From: Betaproteobacteria bacterium | GTDB taxonomy: Bacteria > Pseudomonadota > Gammaproteobacteria > Burkholderiales > SG8-41 | DNA length: 46,068 nucleotides | Direction of reading: 5' to 3' | NCBI GenBank assembly: GCA_025356695.1 | Contig: JANXSE010000027.1 | Span: forward strand, 1-46,068 | Part shown: positions 1 through 8,102 of the stretch, one piece after another | How the letters are laid out: each line of letters begins with the position of its first letter | Numbering within the stretch: position 1 is the first letter of the stretch | Position numbers and translations under genes: made by a program | Notes under the pieces: model-generated | What the model saw: the letters and a program-made list of their open reading frames with translations, nothing else | Told to the model about the DNA's origin: nothing | Databases searched by the model: none

Positions 1-2
1 TG

Positions 3-443
3 ACGCGCCGCGAATGGGTGCGGCATCCCGGTGCGGTGGTGATGATCGCGCTGCTCGACCGACACACGATATTGCTGGAACGTCAGTACCGCTATCCGCT
101 GCAACGTCATTTTCTCGAGCTACCCGCGGGCAAGATCGACCCCGGCGAAGAACCGCTGACAACCGCGTGCCGCGAGTTGCGCGAGGAGTGCGGTTACGAA
201 GCGGGCAGTTGGCGCCATTTGGCGACCCTGCATCCCTGTATCGGTTACTCCAACGAGCGTATGGAGTTTTTCCTCGCGCACGAGCTGCGCCAGACCGGGC
301 GCGAACTCGATGAAGGTGAATTTCTCGACGTCGTGCCGATGGCGGTTAGCGATGCCCTGGCGCGTGTAGTCAGTGGTCAAATCACCGATCTTAAAACCGT
401 CGCCGGACTGCTGTGGCTGCAGTCGGCGCCGGAAATGCGCTGA
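3..443 (+). CDS. Nudix hydrolase, ADP-ribose pyrophosphatase-like (5' end missing)
   Basis: The reading frame is open to the left edge, so the N-terminus lies outside the window; the residues before the GTG at 18 (TRREW) also fit the family. The protein carries a complete Nudix box at about codons 38-60 of the visible part: G-x5-E-x7-RE-x2-EE-x-G, seen as PAGKIDPGE followed by RELREECGY. This box binds the divalent metal that supports pyrophosphate hydrolysis. The preceding stretch with HPGAVVMIAL and the LPAGK turn is typical of NudF/YffH-type ADP-ribose or ADP-sugar pyrophosphatases, which are cytosolic and recycle ADP-ribose. The substrate is inferred from family resemblance only. The gene converges on the GGDEF/EAL gene, with 7 bp between the two stops. 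Confidence 0.85.
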   Translation, partial: TRREWVRHPGAVVMIALLDRHTILLERQYRYPLQRHFLELPAGKIDPGEEPLTTACRELREECGYEAGSWRHLATLHPCIGYSNERMEFFLAHELRQTGRELDEGEFLDVVPMAVSDALARVVSGQITDLKTVAGLLWLQSAPEMR

Positions 444-450
444 AGCTGTT

Positions 451-2430
451 TCAGGCCGCTGAGTAGCTGTCCGCGAGACCTGTGCCGCGCTGGTCGTCGA
501 GCATGACCGGCTGGCTGAACAGATAGCCCTGACCGTATTGCGCGCCGATGTCTTGCAGCAGCTTTAAAACCTCCGGTGTTTCCACCCATTCGGCGATGAC
601 CTGCTTGCCCATGCCTTTGGCGACGTCGTTGAGCGCCTTGACGAAAACCTGATTGCTGTTGTCGTTGCCGAGATCGCGGATGAAGCTGCCGTCGATCTTC
701 AGATAATCGACCTCGAAGCGTTTCAGGTAATAGAACGAACTGAAGCCGGCGCCGAAGTCGTCGAGCGCAAAACGGCTGCCCATTTCCTTCAACTGGCGGA
801 TAAAATTCAGCGTCACATCAATTTCAGACATCGCCGCGGTTTCGGTAATTTCAAATACCAGCTGGTTCGGGTCGACCTTGCTCACCGACAGCATTGCAAT
901 GAAGCGCTTGACCCAGTGTGCGTCCGAAATGCTGACGCGCGACAGGTTGACGAAATAACGTAGTTTTTGCCCTAACTGGTCATGCTGGTGCATATAAAGC
1001 AGCAGTTTCTCGACCACCCGCATGTCGAGTTCCTTGATCATGCCGATCGATTCTGCAATTTCGATGAAATTGCCGGGCATCACGATCTTGCCTTCGTCGT
1101 CGCGCAGGCGCAGCAGAATTTCGTGGTGCATCACTTTCTGATCAGACAGACGCACTACCGGCTGACTGAACAGCAGCAGGCGGTCGTCGTCGATTGCCTC
1201 GCGCAGCTTCATCGACCAGTGAACGCGTTTGTGCGTGCCGCGCATGGCGCCGGAGGCCTGGTCGAATAAAACGTAGCGGTTGCGTCCGTGCTCCTTCGCC
1301 TGGTACATCGCAATATCAACATTCGACAGCAATTCGGTGACACTGGCGCCGTGGAATGGATAAAGCGCAATGCCGATCGATGTCGACAGGTTTGAAATGC
1401 CCTTGCTGCCGCTGGCCTGCAGGCGGTAGTGCTGAACGGTGTCGAGCACGCGGTCGGCGACCTGAATCGCGTCCTGGCGCAGGGATCCCGGCAAATGGAT
1501 GGCGAATTCGTCGCCGCCGAGGCGGTACAGCTCGCCGCTGAAATCACGCATCATGTCGCGCAGGGCGCTGCCGATGCCGCGGATCAACTGGTCACCGGTG
1601 CGGTGGCCGTAATTGTCGTTAACATACTTGAAGTGGTCGATGTCGAGCATCAACAGCGCACCGGGCGTGCCTGACGGTATGTTTTCCTCGATGCGCTGCT
1701 GCAATGCGACGCGGTTGGGCAGGTCGGTCAGCGTGTCGTGCATGGCCAGGTGCTCGATGCGGCGCGTTGCGAGGTGTTGCTCGGTAATGTCACGCGCAGT
1801 GCCGCGGATACCCATGATTTCGCGGTTGTCATCGTGCAGCGTGCGCGCGTTGATGCCGATCCAGCGGCTGTCGCCGCGTGCGGTAACGACGTGGGTGACG
1901 TAATCCTTGATTTCGCCGTTGCGCTTGAGCAGGGCGAGGAAGCGGCGGTTGGCAATATGCGCGTTGCCGGCTTCGAAATCGAAAAAACAGCGGCCGTGCA
2001 GGTCGCGCGGCGGCAGACCGAAGATTTCCCGTGAGGCGTTATTCAGATAGGTGAAACGGCCCTGCGGATCGGTGGTCCAGACGAGATCATGCGAGGTTTC
2101 AACCAGATCGCGGTAGCGGTGTTCGCTTTCGAGCAGCAATTGAATGATGCGCTGCTTCTCGGCCAGCGATTTCTTGATGGTGGCAAGTTGTTTGGTACTT
2201 TTATCCGGGCTCAGCGATTGCACTGCCAGGCGGTCGATCAGTTCGCGCAGGTAACGGCGATGGCCGCCGAAGGACCGCTGTGCTTTGAGCACGCCTTCCT
2301 GATCCCAGCGACGCAGCTTCTGGATCGGGATGCCGAGTTTTCCGGAGACGTCCTGGATCGTGTAATAGAGAGAGTCGTCAGCCACGAAGGTTTTCCCTGC
2401 ACGCTCGATAATAACGCCGTTCTTTTCCAT
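451..2430 (-). CDS. MerR-HTH / PAS / GGDEF / EAL cyclic di-GMP signalling protein
   Basis: 659 residues with four parts. Residues 20-70 form a MerR-type winged helix (LYYTIQDVSGKLGIPIQKLRRWD, then GGHRRY). Residues 77-105 look helical and may form a coiled-coil linker. A PAS/PAC domain covers about 104-220. GGDEF covers about 228-390 with an intact GGDEF motif at 305-309 but no RxxD inhibitory site. EAL covers about 405-645. The EAL signature reads EIL (E437-L439), yet the other residues needed for phosphodiesterase activity are present: N496, E527, D557-D558, K578, E614 and Q634. Either or both activities are therefore possible. The start is supported by a strong ribosome site (GGAGGAAAGG) upstream of the ATG. 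A DNA-binding N-terminus on such an enzyme is unusual. It sits directly downstream of the rpfF-like gene, which invites comparison with the PAS-GGDEF-EAL DSF receptor RpfR of Burkholderia; RpfR lacks the MerR part. Confidence 0.93.
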   Translation of the reverse strand: MEKNGVIIERAGKTFVADDSLYYTIQDVSGKLGIPIQKLRRWDQEGVLKAQRSFGGHRRYLRELIDRLAVQSLSPDKSTKQLATIKKSLAEKQRIIQLLLESEHRYRDLVETSHDLVWTTDPQGRFTYLNNASREIFGLPPRDLHGRCFFDFEAGNAHIANRRFLALLKRNGEIKDYVTHVVTARGDSRWIGINARTLHDDNREIMGIRGTARDITEQHLATRRIEHLAMHDTLTDLPNRVALQQRIEENIPSGTPGALLMLDIDHFKYVNDNYGHRTGDQLIRGIGSALRDMMRDFSGELYRLGGDEFAIHLPGSLRQDAIQVADRVLDTVQHYRLQASGSKGISNLSTSIGIALYPFHGASVTELLSNVDIAMYQAKEHGRNRYVLFDQASGAMRGTHKRVHWSMKLREAIDDDRLLLFSQPVVRLSDQKVMHHEILLRLRDDEGKIVMPGNFIEIAESIGMIKELDMRVVEKLLLYMHQHDQLGQKLRYFVNLSRVSISDAHWVKRFIAMLSVSKVDPNQLVFEITETAAMSEIDVTLNFIRQLKEMGSRFALDDFGAGFSSFYYLKRFEVDYLKIDGSFIRDLGNDNSNQVFVKALNDVAKGMGKQVIAEWVETPEVLKLLQDIGAQYGQGYLFSQPVMLDDQRGTGLADSYSAA

Positions 2431-2549
2431 GGTAATACCTTTCCTCCGTTACCGCCAGATTCGGCAACGGTATTCTTTTTGTATGTCGATGGCGCAGGCG
2501 CTCTCTGCGCGGTTGCCGACAATGTAAAAGCTGTGTTCTTCAGCATCGC

Positions 2550-2606
2550 AAAAAAGCAGCACCGGCTGACCGCGTTGGAAAGGGGCCGCGGCGACCGACC
2601 GGTGCT
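2550..2606 (-). terminator. Intrinsic terminator after the rpfF-like gene
   Basis: Perfect 8-bp arms (AGCACCGG at 2558-2565 and CCGGTGCT at 2599-2606), with further GC-rich pairing possible inside the 33-nt loop, are followed on the minus strand by GC and six T (2555 down to 2550). It begins 17 bp past the rpfF stop and ends about 120 bp before the GGDEF/EAL start, so the two genes are probably separate transcription units or joined only by read-through. Confidence 0.7.
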
Positions 2607-2622
2607 ATCCCGGCGCGCACGC

Positions 2623-3576
2623 TTAATGCACCTGACGGGATTCGCCGAGGCCGTTCTGGCGCGAGACCAGACGGTTCATCAACTTGAGGTCGCGCGGATT
2701 CAAACGCAGTGCGCTGTCGACCCAGATCTCGACCACATCAACCAGTTCCGTGTATTGAATCCGGTGCACGCGGCGGCGTGTTTGCGCCAGCGCGACGAGG
2801 CCGTTCTGGCTGCGCTGGCGGCGTTCGATCAATGCGGCGATTTCACTTTCGCCCTGACCGTCTTCGACGACAAGATCAACCACGCCCTTTTCCTGCATTT
2901 CCTGCGCGCTGTAAATGCGGCCGCTGGTAATCAGCTCTTCGGCGCCACGCTGTCCGATGCGGCGGTCGAGAAAGGAATACGCGCCCATGCCCGGAAAAAG
3001 ATTGAACAGGATTTCAGGGAAACCGAAGCGCGCACTTTTTTCGGCGACGATCATGTCGCCGGACAACGCGGCTTCGAAGCCGCCGCCAAGTGCATCGCCC
3101 TGTACCAGCGATATCGTCGTCGCCGGCAGATCAAAGGCGCTGTAGTTCGAATAGAGCACGTCGATGCAGGCGCGGCCATAACGCAAAAGTTCGGCGCGGT
3201 CCTGTTCGGCGATCAATTTTTTGAACAGATCGAGGTCTCCGCCGAGGTTGAATACGCCGGGTTTGTCGGATGCGAGAATGACGTAATCGATCGCGTGCTG
3301 ATTGCCCATGCAATCAATCTGCCCGTTAGTGCCCTCAAGAAAATCGTGGTAAGCGCGAATGTCGGCAAGCAATTGCGCGTTGAAGCAGGGGCGCGGTGCG
3401 GGATTCCAGCGTGACCACATGGCATGTTGCAGCGGTTCAAAGTGCGCGCGCAACTGTTCAGAGAAGACAAATTCGATGCCGGACGTGGTGGCCTGGCCCG
3501 GCGCGGATTGCGGTGCACGCAGGACTTTGGGAATCGCAGTACGCAGCACTTCTTGCGGGATGTCGAAAACGTTCAT
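2623..3576 (-). CDS. rpfF: RpfF-like DSF synthase (crotonase family)
   Basis: 317 residues of the enoyl-CoA hydratase/isomerase (crotonase) fold. It resembles Xanthomonas/Burkholderia RpfF more than ordinary crotonases: ASDKPGVFNLGGDLDLF (residues 102-118), LVQGDALGGGFEAALS (157-172), FPEILFNLFPGMGAYSF (186-202) and a C-terminal EIWVDSALRLNPRDL segment. The two glutamates needed in RpfF for dehydration of 3-hydroxyacyl-ACP and thioester hydrolysis are matched by E168 and E188, with the same 20-residue spacing. RpfF makes cis-2-unsaturated fatty acid signals from acyl-ACP and also releases free fatty acids. The N-terminus is longer than in Xanthomonas RpfF by about 27 residues. The start has a good ribosome site (AGAGGAG) 6 nt upstream. 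Divergent from an Aas-type gene and upstream of a PAS-GGDEF-EAL gene, a context that supports a DSF role. The exact product is unknown. Confidence 0.87.
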   Translation of the reverse strand: MNVFDIPQEVLRTAIPKVLRAPQSAPGQATTSGIEFVFSEQLRAHFEPLQHAMWSRWNPAPRPCFNAQLLADIRAYHDFLEGTNGQIDCMGNQHAIDYVILASDKPGVFNLGGDLDLFKKLIAEQDRAELLRYGRACIDVLYSNYSAFDLPATTISLVQGDALGGGFEAALSGDMIVAEKSARFGFPEILFNLFPGMGAYSFLDRRIGQRGAEELITSGRIYSAQEMQEKGVVDLVVEDGQGESEIAALIERRQRSQNGLVALAQTRRRVHRIQYTELVDVVEIWVDSALRLNPRDLKLMNRLVSRQNGLGESRQVH

Positions 3577-3876
3577 GGTGGTTCTCCTCTTTTGAAAATC
3601 GGCGGTGTCGGAAGGGTGTGATTGCAGGTCGCAGTTTCATTAGAGGTAAAAATAAATTACAAATCAAATCTAACATTTTGATAGATTGGACTTTTTTCTC
3701 TTTAAAAACAGCGCTAAGTAGTACTGCCTATTTTTTAGGCAGCAATATTTTTTTTCATTCTTTTCGCGTTTGGCGCAACACTTGTTTGTCGAACGAAGAT
3801 TGAAAAAATGGCGAATTTCTTCGCCCTTTGCTTAAAAGTTATGCACCTTAAAAAATAGAACTGCATTAATATCCTG
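3577..3876. promoter_or_regulatory. AT-rich divergent intergenic region between rpfF and aas-like genes
   Basis: About 300 bp without a gene. The part from 3640 to 3876 is conspicuously AT-rich compared with its surroundings and must hold the promoters of both divergent genes. I cannot assign -35/-10 boxes with confidence. It contains the dyad at 3724-3742. No convincing small ORF with a ribosome site is visible. Confidence 0.55.
3724..3742. promoter_or_regulatory. Dyad symmetry in the rpfF/aas intergenic region
   Basis: Perfect 7-bp inverted repeat CTGCCTA / TAGGCAG around five T. On the plus strand a T-rich run (ATATTTTTTTT) follows, so it could act as a weak terminator-like hairpin in the aas leader. 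Equally it could be an operator. No regulator is known for it. Confidence 0.4.
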
Positions 3877-6063
3877 ATGATGCGTTCGATTCTTAAACTT
3901 ATTTTCCGGATTCTCTTCCGGGTGCGCCTGATCGGCGACAGTGCGCCGCTGGCGGCCGGCGGAGTGCTGGTCATTGCCAATCACGATTCTTTGCTCGACG
4001 GCGTGTTGCTCGGGCTGTTTTTGCCACCTCGGGCGACGCTGGTGCTATCGCAGGAAGACCTGCGTTTATGGACCTATCGCACGCTGGCGCGTGTAGTGCC
4101 GCATCGTGTTGTCGATCTGTCGGAGCCGGCGACGGTAAAAACGCTGGTTCGAATGCTGGTTGCCGGCGATCTGCTGGTAATGTTTCCGCAAGGGCGTGTG
4201 ACGACGACAGCATCTGCCATGAAACTGTATCCGTCGGTTGCAGTGATTGCACTGCGTGCAGCGGTGCCGGTCGTGCCGGTGACCGTGAGCGGATTGCTTT
4301 ATTCGAGCCACAGCCGTGTGCGGGGTTCATTCACGCGGCAGCGATTTCCTGCGGTTACGATCAGAATAGGTGCGGTGACGAATATTCCGGCGATGAGCGC
4401 CGGCGCGACCAGAGCCAAGCGGCGCAATGCCGCAGATGCACTTGACGCAGTGCTGGCGCAGGCTGCAGTGCGCGGACGCGAACGCCATACATTGTTTGAG
4501 GCGCTGCTCGCAGCAACGGCAACATTCGGGCGCCATCACCCTATATTGGAGGATGTGCGCGGCAAGCACGAAACCTACGGCGAGTTGTTGCGCGCAACAC
4601 TGGCATTTGCGCGTCTGGCGCCACAACTCGGCGCTGAAGACGACATTGTCGGCGTGTTGATGCCGAACCTCAGTACCACCGTGAGCATGCTGGTAGGTCT
4701 CGGTGCGGCGCGCCGGGTGCCGGCGATGCTGAACTACACCTCAGGAGCGGAAGCGCTGAGGTGTGCCTGCGTCGCCGCGAAAATCAACACGGTCATAACA
4801 TCGCGGAAATTTATCGAGGCGGCGCGCCTGTATCCTGCATTAGATGCGCTGTGCAATCAGCGTATCGTTTTTGTCGAGGATTTGCGTCAGCGCTTTAGTA
4901 TCCGTGACAAACTCTGGCTTGTGCTGTGGGCGCGCTGGCGTCCGCGCAGCATCCTGCGCCGCGCCGATCCTTCAGCGACCGCAGTGGTGCTTTTCACCTC
5001 GGGTTCGGAGGCACGGCCCAAAGGCGTTGCCTTGAGCCACGACGCCTTGCTGGCCAACATTGCGCAGATGCGCGCGTTGATCGATTTTTCGCCGACTGAC
5101 AAATTTCTCAATGCGCTGCCGATGTTTCACTCATACGGGTTGACGGCATGCACGCTGATGCCGCTGTTTTGCGGCGTCAACCTCTATCTGTACACGACGC
5201 CGCTGCGTTATCGCGTCATTCCCGAAATTGCCTACGTGCGCGACTGCAGCTTCCTGTTCGGTACCAGTACCTTTCTTGCGCGCTACGGGCGCGAGGCCGA
5301 CCCGCTCGATTTTTACCGGTTACGCTACGTGATATCGGGGGCGGAAAAACTCAATCCGGATGTCGCGGTGTTGTGGCATGAGAAGTTCGGCCTGCGCATA
5401 CTCGAGGGTTACGGTGCGACCGAATGCGCACCGGTACTGGCATTGAATACGCCGCGCGCTTTTCGCGCGCATTCAGTCGGCAGGTTTTTGCCCGGAGTCG
5501 AACATCAAATCCTGCCGGTGGAGGGGATAACGCGCGGCGGGCGCCTCTATGTGCGCGGCCCGAATCTGATGCGCGGATATTATTTTTATGACGATCCAGG
5601 CGTCTTGCATCAACCGAAGGCCGAGGTCGGGCGCGGCTGGTACGACACCGGCGACGTGGTGGATGTCGATCGCGAAGGTTTTGTCACGGTGCTCGGCCGC
5701 GTCAAGCGCTTTGCGAAAATTGCCGGCGAAATGGTTGCGCTCGAAGCGGTCGAACGCGTTGCTCAGCATGCCTCGCCGCAATACGCTCACGCTGCCATGC
5801 TTGAGATACTCGCCGGCAGCGGCGAGAGCACGGTATTGTTTACAACGGACCCGGAGTTATCGCGCGGCACATTGCAACGCTCGGCGAAAGTGCTGGGTAG
5901 CCAGGAACTGGCGGTGGCGCGGCGCATTGAACATGTTGCCGACCTGCCGCTGCTCGGCAGCGGTAAAACCGATTACGTCGCGTTGCGGACGCTGGTGGTG
6001 ACCGCGCGCCCCAGGCTGGTTGAAATTAACACTCCGCCTGGGGCCAGCGCGTCCGCAAATTGA
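3877..6063 (+). CDS. aas: Aas-like bifunctional lysophospholipid acyltransferase / acyl-ACP synthetase
   Basis: 728 residues, the usual size of Aas. The N-terminal third is a PlsC-type acyltransferase: the HX4D motif is H36-D41 (NHDSLLD), followed by FPQGR in place of the usual FPEGT. The rest is an adenylate-forming acyl-ACP synthetase with the P-loop-like FTSGSEARPKG at about residue 370 and YGATECAPV at about 510. Aas works on the inner membrane, charging free fatty acids onto ACP and re-acylating lysophosphatidylethanolamine. Divergent from rpfF, it may recycle the fatty acids released by the DSF synthase, a job done by the ligase RpfB beside rpfF in Xanthomonas (inference). No good ribosome site precedes the start; ATG at 3877 or 3880 could be used. 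Confidence 0.88.
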   Translation: MMRSILKLIFRILFRVRLIGDSAPLAAGGVLVIANHDSLLDGVLLGLFLPPRATLVLSQEDLRLWTYRTLARVVPHRVVDLSEPATVKTLVRMLVAGDLLVMFPQGRVTTTASAMKLYPSVAVIALRAAVPVVPVTVSGLLYSSHSRVRGSFTRQRFPAVTIRIGAVTNIPAMSAGATRAKRRNAADALDAVLAQAAVRGRERHTLFEALLAATATFGRHHPILEDVRGKHETYGELLRATLAFARLAPQLGAEDDIVGVLMPNLSTTVSMLVGLGAARRVPAMLNYTSGAEALRCACVAAKINTVITSRKFIEAARLYPALDALCNQRIVFVEDLRQRFSIRDKLWLVLWARWRPRSILRRADPSATAVVLFTSGSEARPKGVALSHDALLANIAQMRALIDFSPTDKFLNALPMFHSYGLTACTLMPLFCGVNLYLYTTPLRYRVIPEIAYVRDCSFLFGTSTFLARYGREADPLDFYRLRYVISGAEKLNPDVAVLWHEKFGLRILEGYGATECAPVLALNTPRAFRAHSVGRFLPGVEHQILPVEGITRGGRLYVRGPNLMRGYYFYDDPGVLHQPKAEVGRGWYDTGDVVDVDREGFVTVLGRVKRFAKIAGEMVALEAVERVAQHASPQYAHAAMLEILAGSGESTVLFTTDPELSRGTLQRSAKVLGSQELAVARRIEHVADLPLLGSGKTDYVALRTLVVTARPRLVEINTPPGASASAN

Positions 6064-6079
6064 GGCGCGGCTTGCAGGT

Positions 6080-6307
6080 TCAGGCAGATTTCTGCTGCAG
6101 GTGAATCAACACGCAGGTGCCGAAGGCCGAGCCGCCATAGCTGGCTGCGAGTTCGTTGGTCTGGTCGCGCGTCGTCATTTCCACTAGTGCGAAAGCCGAC
6201 GGCGTACGATGTACTTTGACCGAGGTAACGCGGCCATATTGTGAACAGCTTTGCGTCACAAGCTGGCCGACTTCTTGGTCGGGCGCATTAAGATCCACTT
6301 CCAGCAT
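6080..6307 (-). CDS. Small RRM-like protein of unknown function
   Basis: 75 residues. The pattern beta - helix (PDQEVGQLVTQSCSQYG) - beta (VTSVKVHRT) - beta (SAFALVEM) - helix - beta (VLIHL) matches the order of an RNA-recognition-motif fold, including an RNP1-like SAFALVEM strand. A clear ribosome site (AGGAGAGACAGG) lies just before the ATG, which argues for a real gene. It converges on the aas-like gene with 16 bp between stops. RNA binding is inferred from the pattern; the family function is not known to me. Confidence 0.6.
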   Translation of the reverse strand: MLEVDLNAPDQEVGQLVTQSCSQYGRVTSVKVHRTPSAFALVEMTTRDQTNELAASYGGSAFGTCVLIHLQQKSA

Positions 6308-6588
6308 TCCTGTCTCTCCTCAGCATCGGCCCGCGCGCGATATTGCCGACGCGTCAGGCCGCAGCTTTTTCTACGGCCCGGGACCGTTTGGATTCTGGAA
6401 CGACAAATGCTGCAAGAAATGCGCCACGCCCGATTTCGGGGAACCTGGTCGAACGCACGGGCAAATGAGAAGTAATGCGCGGATTTCGGACTGTTTTAGC
6501 CCGCAAAGATGTCGAGAAGCCGTCGGTGGCGTCGAACCGCCGACGAATTGTGTTATCGGCAGCGCAGCGATTTTCCCGCAGCGGGGTT
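6308..6588. other. Intergenic region with a GC-rich hairpin
   Basis: No convincing gene. It contains an inverted repeat with 9-bp arms (6521-6529 and 6537-6545, one G-T pair, 7-nt loop) that lies just past the stop of the dihaem cytochrome gene on the minus strand. It has no T-tract, so it is at best an atypical terminator. The rest is unassigned. Confidence 0.35.
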
Positions 6589-7461
6589 TTAGCGCGGCTC
6601 GTCGGCGATGGCGGGCAGACTGCGCAGATAGGCGATCACCGCTGCAAGATCGCCGGGCGACAGCTTGCTGGTCGAATTCCGGATTACTTCGTCCATCGGG
6701 TCGGCTGCGGCGTCGCCATCGGGGGTCGCGCCGCTGAGGAGGAACTCCTTCACTTCGGCATCGTTCCACGATTTCAATCGGGCCGGCGTCAGATTCGGTA
6801 CACGTTTGCCCTCCGGCCCCATGCCGCCGGCCAGTAAGCGGTCACGACGCGGTCCGCCAAGAAAATTCCGCGGCGTATGACACTCTCCGCAATGCCCGAG
6901 CGCCTGCACAAGGTAGGCGCCGCGAGCGGCAGGGCCGGTTTGTGCGTCAAGCAAGGGACCCGGTGTGAAAAACAGCCATTTCCAGGCCGTGACCATGAAG
7001 CGAAAGCCGAATGGAAAACGCAGATCATGCGGTTGGCTGGCCCGGGTGCTGGGCGGCAACGTTTGCAGAAAGGCCCACAGGTCGCGCAAATCACCGTCAT
7101 TGATGCGTGTAAACGAGGGGTAGGGGAAGGCCGGGAAATAATTGCTGCCGTCCGTCCGTTCGCCATGTCGCATGGCGCGCATGAAATCGGCGTCCGACCA
7201 AGCACCGATGCCGGCCTTGGCATCGGGGGTGATGTTGGGGCCGTAAAAGGTTCCGAAGGGGGTCTTCAGTGCGCGCCCGCCGGCGTAGGCAACTGCATCC
7301 CTGGCAGTCATGGTGTGACAACCCATGCAGCCACCGGCTATTGCCAGAGACTGCCCCCGTTTGGCATCGCCCTGGGCCGCGGCAGAACCCGCGGAAAGCA
7401 GGGTCGCAGAAAATAAAACGCCCGCGGCAAAATTGCGCCAGTCAAAAAATTTGTAGCGCAT
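6589..7461 (-). CDS. Exported dihaem cytochrome c
   Basis: 290 residues from the ATG at 7461; the frame is open 32 codons further but the earlier codons do not look like a signal peptide. From this start there is a signal peptide (residues 1-30, ending SAGSAAAQ) and two covalent haem sites, CMGCH (45-49) and CGECH (191-195), each followed by a separate cytochrome c domain. This is the layout of periplasmic dihaem electron carriers paired with dehydrogenases. The gene lies 46 bp behind the cytochrome c' gene on the same strand, so the two are probably co-transcribed. The partner dehydrogenase is not obvious; the molybdenum hydroxylase at 10739-13464 is a candidate only by proximity. Confidence 0.88.
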   Translation of the reverse strand: MRYKFFDWRNFAAGVLFSATLLSAGSAAAQGDAKRGQSLAIAGGCMGCHTMTARDAVAYAGGRALKTPFGTFYGPNITPDAKAGIGAWSDADFMRAMRHGERTDGSNYFPAFPYPSFTRINDGDLRDLWAFLQTLPPSTRASQPHDLRFPFGFRFMVTAWKWLFFTPGPLLDAQTGPAARGAYLVQALGHCGECHTPRNFLGGPRRDRLLAGGMGPEGKRVPNLTPARLKSWNDAEVKEFLLSGATPDGDAAADPMDEVIRNSTSKLSPGDLAAVIAYLRSLPAIADEPR

Positions 7462-7507
7462 GGACGGCTGGCGATTTCGCGGCGGGCTGATTGGCGAGCA
7501 GCGTATT

Positions 7508-7966
7508 TTACTGGCGTTCGCGGAAGCTTTCGTGACAGCTACCACAGACTTTATCAACCACGAGGATTTGGGTTTTTATTGCGGCTTCGTCGCTGCCTTT
7601 GGTCAAGGCCACCAGTTTGGCGGTCTCGGCCATCAGGCGATCTTCGCTTTCCTTGAATTTTGCAGTGTCCGTATAGACTGCCGGTAGGGTGCCGGTCTTG
7701 AGATCTTTCGTATTCGCATTGAAGCCGTCCCATGGCATGCGGGTCAATGCATCGAGATAGGCGGCATTGCGCGCGACAACCGCGGCGTCGTACGGCAGCT
7801 TGCCCTGTGCCATCGGTCGAATCGAATAAAAGTACTTGCCTTGCAGCGTCATCGCGGCCTGGCGTTGCTTGACCAGCGTTTCGGGTTTGGCTTGCGCCAG
7901 CGCAGCGGTTGCAGTGATGGCGGAGGTCGCAAATGCAGCGACTGCCAATAAGGCCTTTACGTTGAT
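7508..7966 (-). CDS. Cytochrome c' family protein, start codon apparently ATC
   Basis: About 152 residues with a signal peptide (cut near ATAALAQA) and a single haem site CGSCH four residues before the fold ends (C141, C144, H145 counted from 7966), as in cytochrome c', a periplasmic four-helix protein that binds NO or CO. The start is odd. A strong ribosome site (AAGGAG) lies 6 nt before the codon at 7966-7964, which reads ATC, not ATG; from there INVKALLAVAAF is a normal signal peptide. The nearest conventional in-frame start is a TTG at 7999 with no ribosome site, which would put MIQNTITKESK in front. Either the gene uses a non-standard start or one base differs from the true sequence. Upstream partner of the dihaem cytochrome. 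Confidence 0.82.
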   Translation of the reverse strand: MNVKALLAVAAFATSAITATAALAQAKPETLVKQRQAAMTLQGKYFYSIRPMAQGKLPYDAAVVARNAAYLDALTRMPWDGFNANTKDLKTGTLPAVYTDTAKFKESEDRLMAETAKLVALTKGSDEAAIKTQILVVDKVCGSCHESFRERQ

Positions 7967-8102
7967 TTTGCTCTCCTTGGTTATTGTGTTTTGGATCAAG
8001 CGGCATCGCGGGCCGCAGTAGGGCGTTTCGCGGCGAATGTTATAACAGCCCGCATGGCCAGTCTATCCGGTCCGCATCGACTACGCTGTCGCGGCGCCCC
8101 GG

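Noticed and set aside
2089..3414. Long plus-strand ORF of 441 codons
   Set aside because: It is antisense to the rpfF-like and GGDEF/EAL genes, whose products have clear domains and catalytic residues; no ribosome site and no recognisable protein.
6156..6737. Plus-strand ORF of 193 codons
   Set aside because: It runs antisense through the small RRM-like gene and the cytochrome gene end, has no ribosome site and no recognisable sequence.
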